Assembly: GCF_011299595.1 (NCBI RefSeq)
Contig: NZ_CP049867.1
Location: forward strand, 3,348,001-3,412,000
DNA length: 64,000 nucleotides
Source of the DNA: Nocardioides sp. HDW12B
Lineage (GTDB): Bacteria; Actinomycetota; Actinomycetes; Propionibacteriales; Nocardioidaceae
Reading direction: 5' to 3'
Shown: positions 62,672 through 64,000 of the stretch, one piece after another
How positions within the stretch are numbered: the stretch's first letter is position 1
Layout of the letters: each line of letters starts with the position of its first letter
The notes under the pieces: model-generated
Told to the model about the DNA's origin: nothing
The model's database searches: none
The model's input: only the letters and a program-made list of their open reading frames with translations
Program-made: the position numbers and the translations under genes

Positions 62672-64000
62672 ATGACCGAGGAGAAGCAGCAGACGCTGTC
62701 GACGCTGGGCACGGAGGACCGCACGTTCGAGCCGCCCGAGGAGCTGGCCGCGGACGCCAACGTCACCGCCGCGGCGTACGACGAGGCGGACGACGACCGG
62801 CTGGCCTTCTGGGCCAAGGCCGCCGAGCGGATCTCCTGGGACACCGACTTCACCGAGACGCTCGACTGGTCGAACCCGCCCTTCGCGAAGTGGTTCGTCG
62901 GCGGCACCCTGAACGCGGCCTACAACTGCGTCGACCGTCACGTCGAGGCGGGCAACGGCGACCGGGTCGCGATCCACTGGGTCGGCGAGCCCGAGGACGA
63001 CAAGCGCACGCTGACCTACAGCGACCTCAAGGACGAGGTGTCGCGAGCCGCGAACGCCCTGACCGACCTCGGTGTCGAGAAGGGCGACCGGGTCGCCATC
63101 TACATGCCGATGATCCCCGAGACCGTCGTGGCGATGCTCGCCTGCGCCCGCCTCGGCGCCCCGCACACCGTGGTCTTCGGCGGCTTCTCCGCCGACGCCC
63201 TCGCCAGCCGCGTCACCGACTGCAGCGCGAAGGTGATCATCACCGCCGACGGCGGCTACCGCCGCGGCGCCCCCTCCGCGCTCAAGCCCGCCGTGGACGA
63301 GGCCTGCGGCAAGGTCGAGGACGGCATCGTCGAGAAGGTCCTCGTCGTGCGCCGCACCGGCCAGGACGTGGACTGGGACGACGAGCGCGACGTGTGGTGG
63401 CACGACGTCGTCGACGGCGCCTCGTCCGAGCACACCCCCGAGGCGTTCGACGCCGAGCACCCGCTCTACGTCATGTACACCTCCGGCACCACCGGCAAGC
63501 CGAAGGGCATCCTCCACACCACCGGCGGCTACCTGGTCGGCACGTCGTACACCCACCACGCGGTCTTCGACCTCAAGCCGGAGACCGACGTCTACTGGTG
63601 CACCGCCGACGTCGGCTGGGTGACCGGGCACTCCTACATGGTCTACGGCCCGCTCGCCAACGGCGCGACGCAGGTCGTCTACGAGGGCACCCCCGACACC
63701 CCGCACAAGGGACGCTGGTGGGAGATCATCGAGGAGTACGGCGTCACGATCTTCTACACCGCGCCGACCGCGATCCGCACGTTCATGAAGTGGGGCGCGG
63801 ACCTGCTCGAGAAGCACGACCTGTCCTCGCTGCGGCTGCTCGGCTCGGTGGGTGAGTCCATCAACCCCGAGGCCTACATGTGGTACCGCGAGCACGTCGG
63901 CGGCGACCGCTGCCCGATCGTGGACACCTGGTGGCAGACCGAGACCGGCCAGATCATGATCAGCCCGCTGCCCGGCGTCACCGCCGGCAAGCCGGGCTCG
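62672..64000 (+). CDS. acs: Acetyl-CoA synthetase (3' truncated by window)
   Basis: The visible 443 residues cover the N-terminal and most of the adenylation domain of an AMP-forming acetate-CoA ligase: RISWDTDFTETLDWSNPP and WFVGGTLNAAYNCVDRHVE near the start, LYVMYTSGTTGKPKGILHT (A3 loop), DVYWCTADVGWVTGHSYMVYGPL and WWQTETGQIM. The full family length is about 650, so the C-terminal swivel domain lies beyond the edge. The ATG at 62672 has GAGGAGCG just upstream. It converts acetate, ATP and CoA to acetyl-CoA after uptake by the upstream symporters. Confidence 0.95.
   Translation, partial: MTEEKQQTLSTLGTEDRTFEPPEELAADANVTAAAYDEADDDRLAFWAKAAERISWDTDFTETLDWSNPPFAKWFVGGTLNAAYNCVDRHVEAGNGDRVAIHWVGEPEDDKRTLTYSDLKDEVSRAANALTDLGVEKGDRVAIYMPMIPETVVAMLACARLGAPHTVVFGGFSADALASRVTDCSAKVIITADGGYRRGAPSALKPAVDEACGKVEDGIVEKVLVVRRTGQDVDWDDERDVWWHDVVDGASSEHTPEAFDAEHPLYVMYTSGTTGKPKGILHTTGGYLVGTSYTHHAVFDLKPETDVYWCTADVGWVTGHSYMVYGPLANGATQVVYEGTPDTPHKGRWWEIIEEYGVTIFYTAPTAIRTFMKWGADLLEKHDLSSLRLLGSVGESINPEAYMWYREHVGGDRCPIVDTWWQTETGQIMISPLPGVTAGKPGS

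Overview
The window is a very GC-rich chromosomal segment with GTG starts, ATGA/GTGA gene overlaps and a strong third-position G/C bias. Gene content and order point to a high-GC actinomycete close to Nocardioides (Nocardioidaceae): tRNA-Trp-secE-nusG-rplK-rplA, rpmG next to two MaoC-type dehydratase genes and murB, a thymidylate kinase fused to a major-facilitator domain, and holB-tmk-topA followed by a Tad pilus locus, Ssd, the 6C small RNA and an HAD phosphatase in the arrangement known from mycobacteria. Genus assignment is inference. I see no prophage, insertion sequence, rRNA or CRISPR array.

Region 1 (1-8.8 kb) is housekeeping: the tail of a DnaB-like helicase gene, ribosomal proteins L1 and L11, NusG, SecE, tRNA-Trp, an aminotransferase, an adenosine deaminase, murB, a MaoC dehydratase pair, L33 and tRNAs for Met and Thr. 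Its gaps carry a family of structured intergenic repeats. Region 2 (8.9-31.3 kb) is accessory metabolism. It holds a multicopper oxidase, two flavoenzymes each preceded by a site matching the KstR steroid-regulator consensus, a Vsr-like/AbiEi-like gene bracketed by palindromic repeats, a luciferase-like monooxygenase with its FMN reductase, a desaturase with its reductase opposite a PucR regulator, a cyclic-nucleotide module (cNMP-binding protein, adenylate cyclase, phosphodiester glycosidase), fumarylacetoacetase with a TetR regulator, a secreted metalloprotease, a frameshifted alpha/beta hydrolase, and an ECF sigma factor with a probable membrane partner.

Region 3 (31.3-44.5 kb) is tRNA-Thr, an exported TAP-type hydrolase, holB, the MFS-thymidylate kinase fusion, topA, a methyltransferase, the membrane pyrophosphatase, and an RsbW-like/STAS pair. 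Region 4 (44.6-56.5 kb) is the helicase-Tad neighbourhood: an MrfA/YprA-type helicase, TadE-like proteins, a DUF4244 pilin, TadC, TadB, TadA and Ssd in an overlapping minus-strand operon. It continues with a 6C RNA that has three rather than two C-tracts, the HAD phosphatase, a Fic-fold protein that has lost its key residues, a probable ribbon-helix-helix autoregulator and a methyltransferase.

Region 5 (56.5-64 kb) reads as one carbon-uptake unit: a LytS-type kinase and LytTR regulator, two successive small-membrane-protein plus sodium/solute symporter modules, then acetyl-CoA synthetase, cut by the window edge. This suggests sensing, import and activation of acetate or a related short acid.
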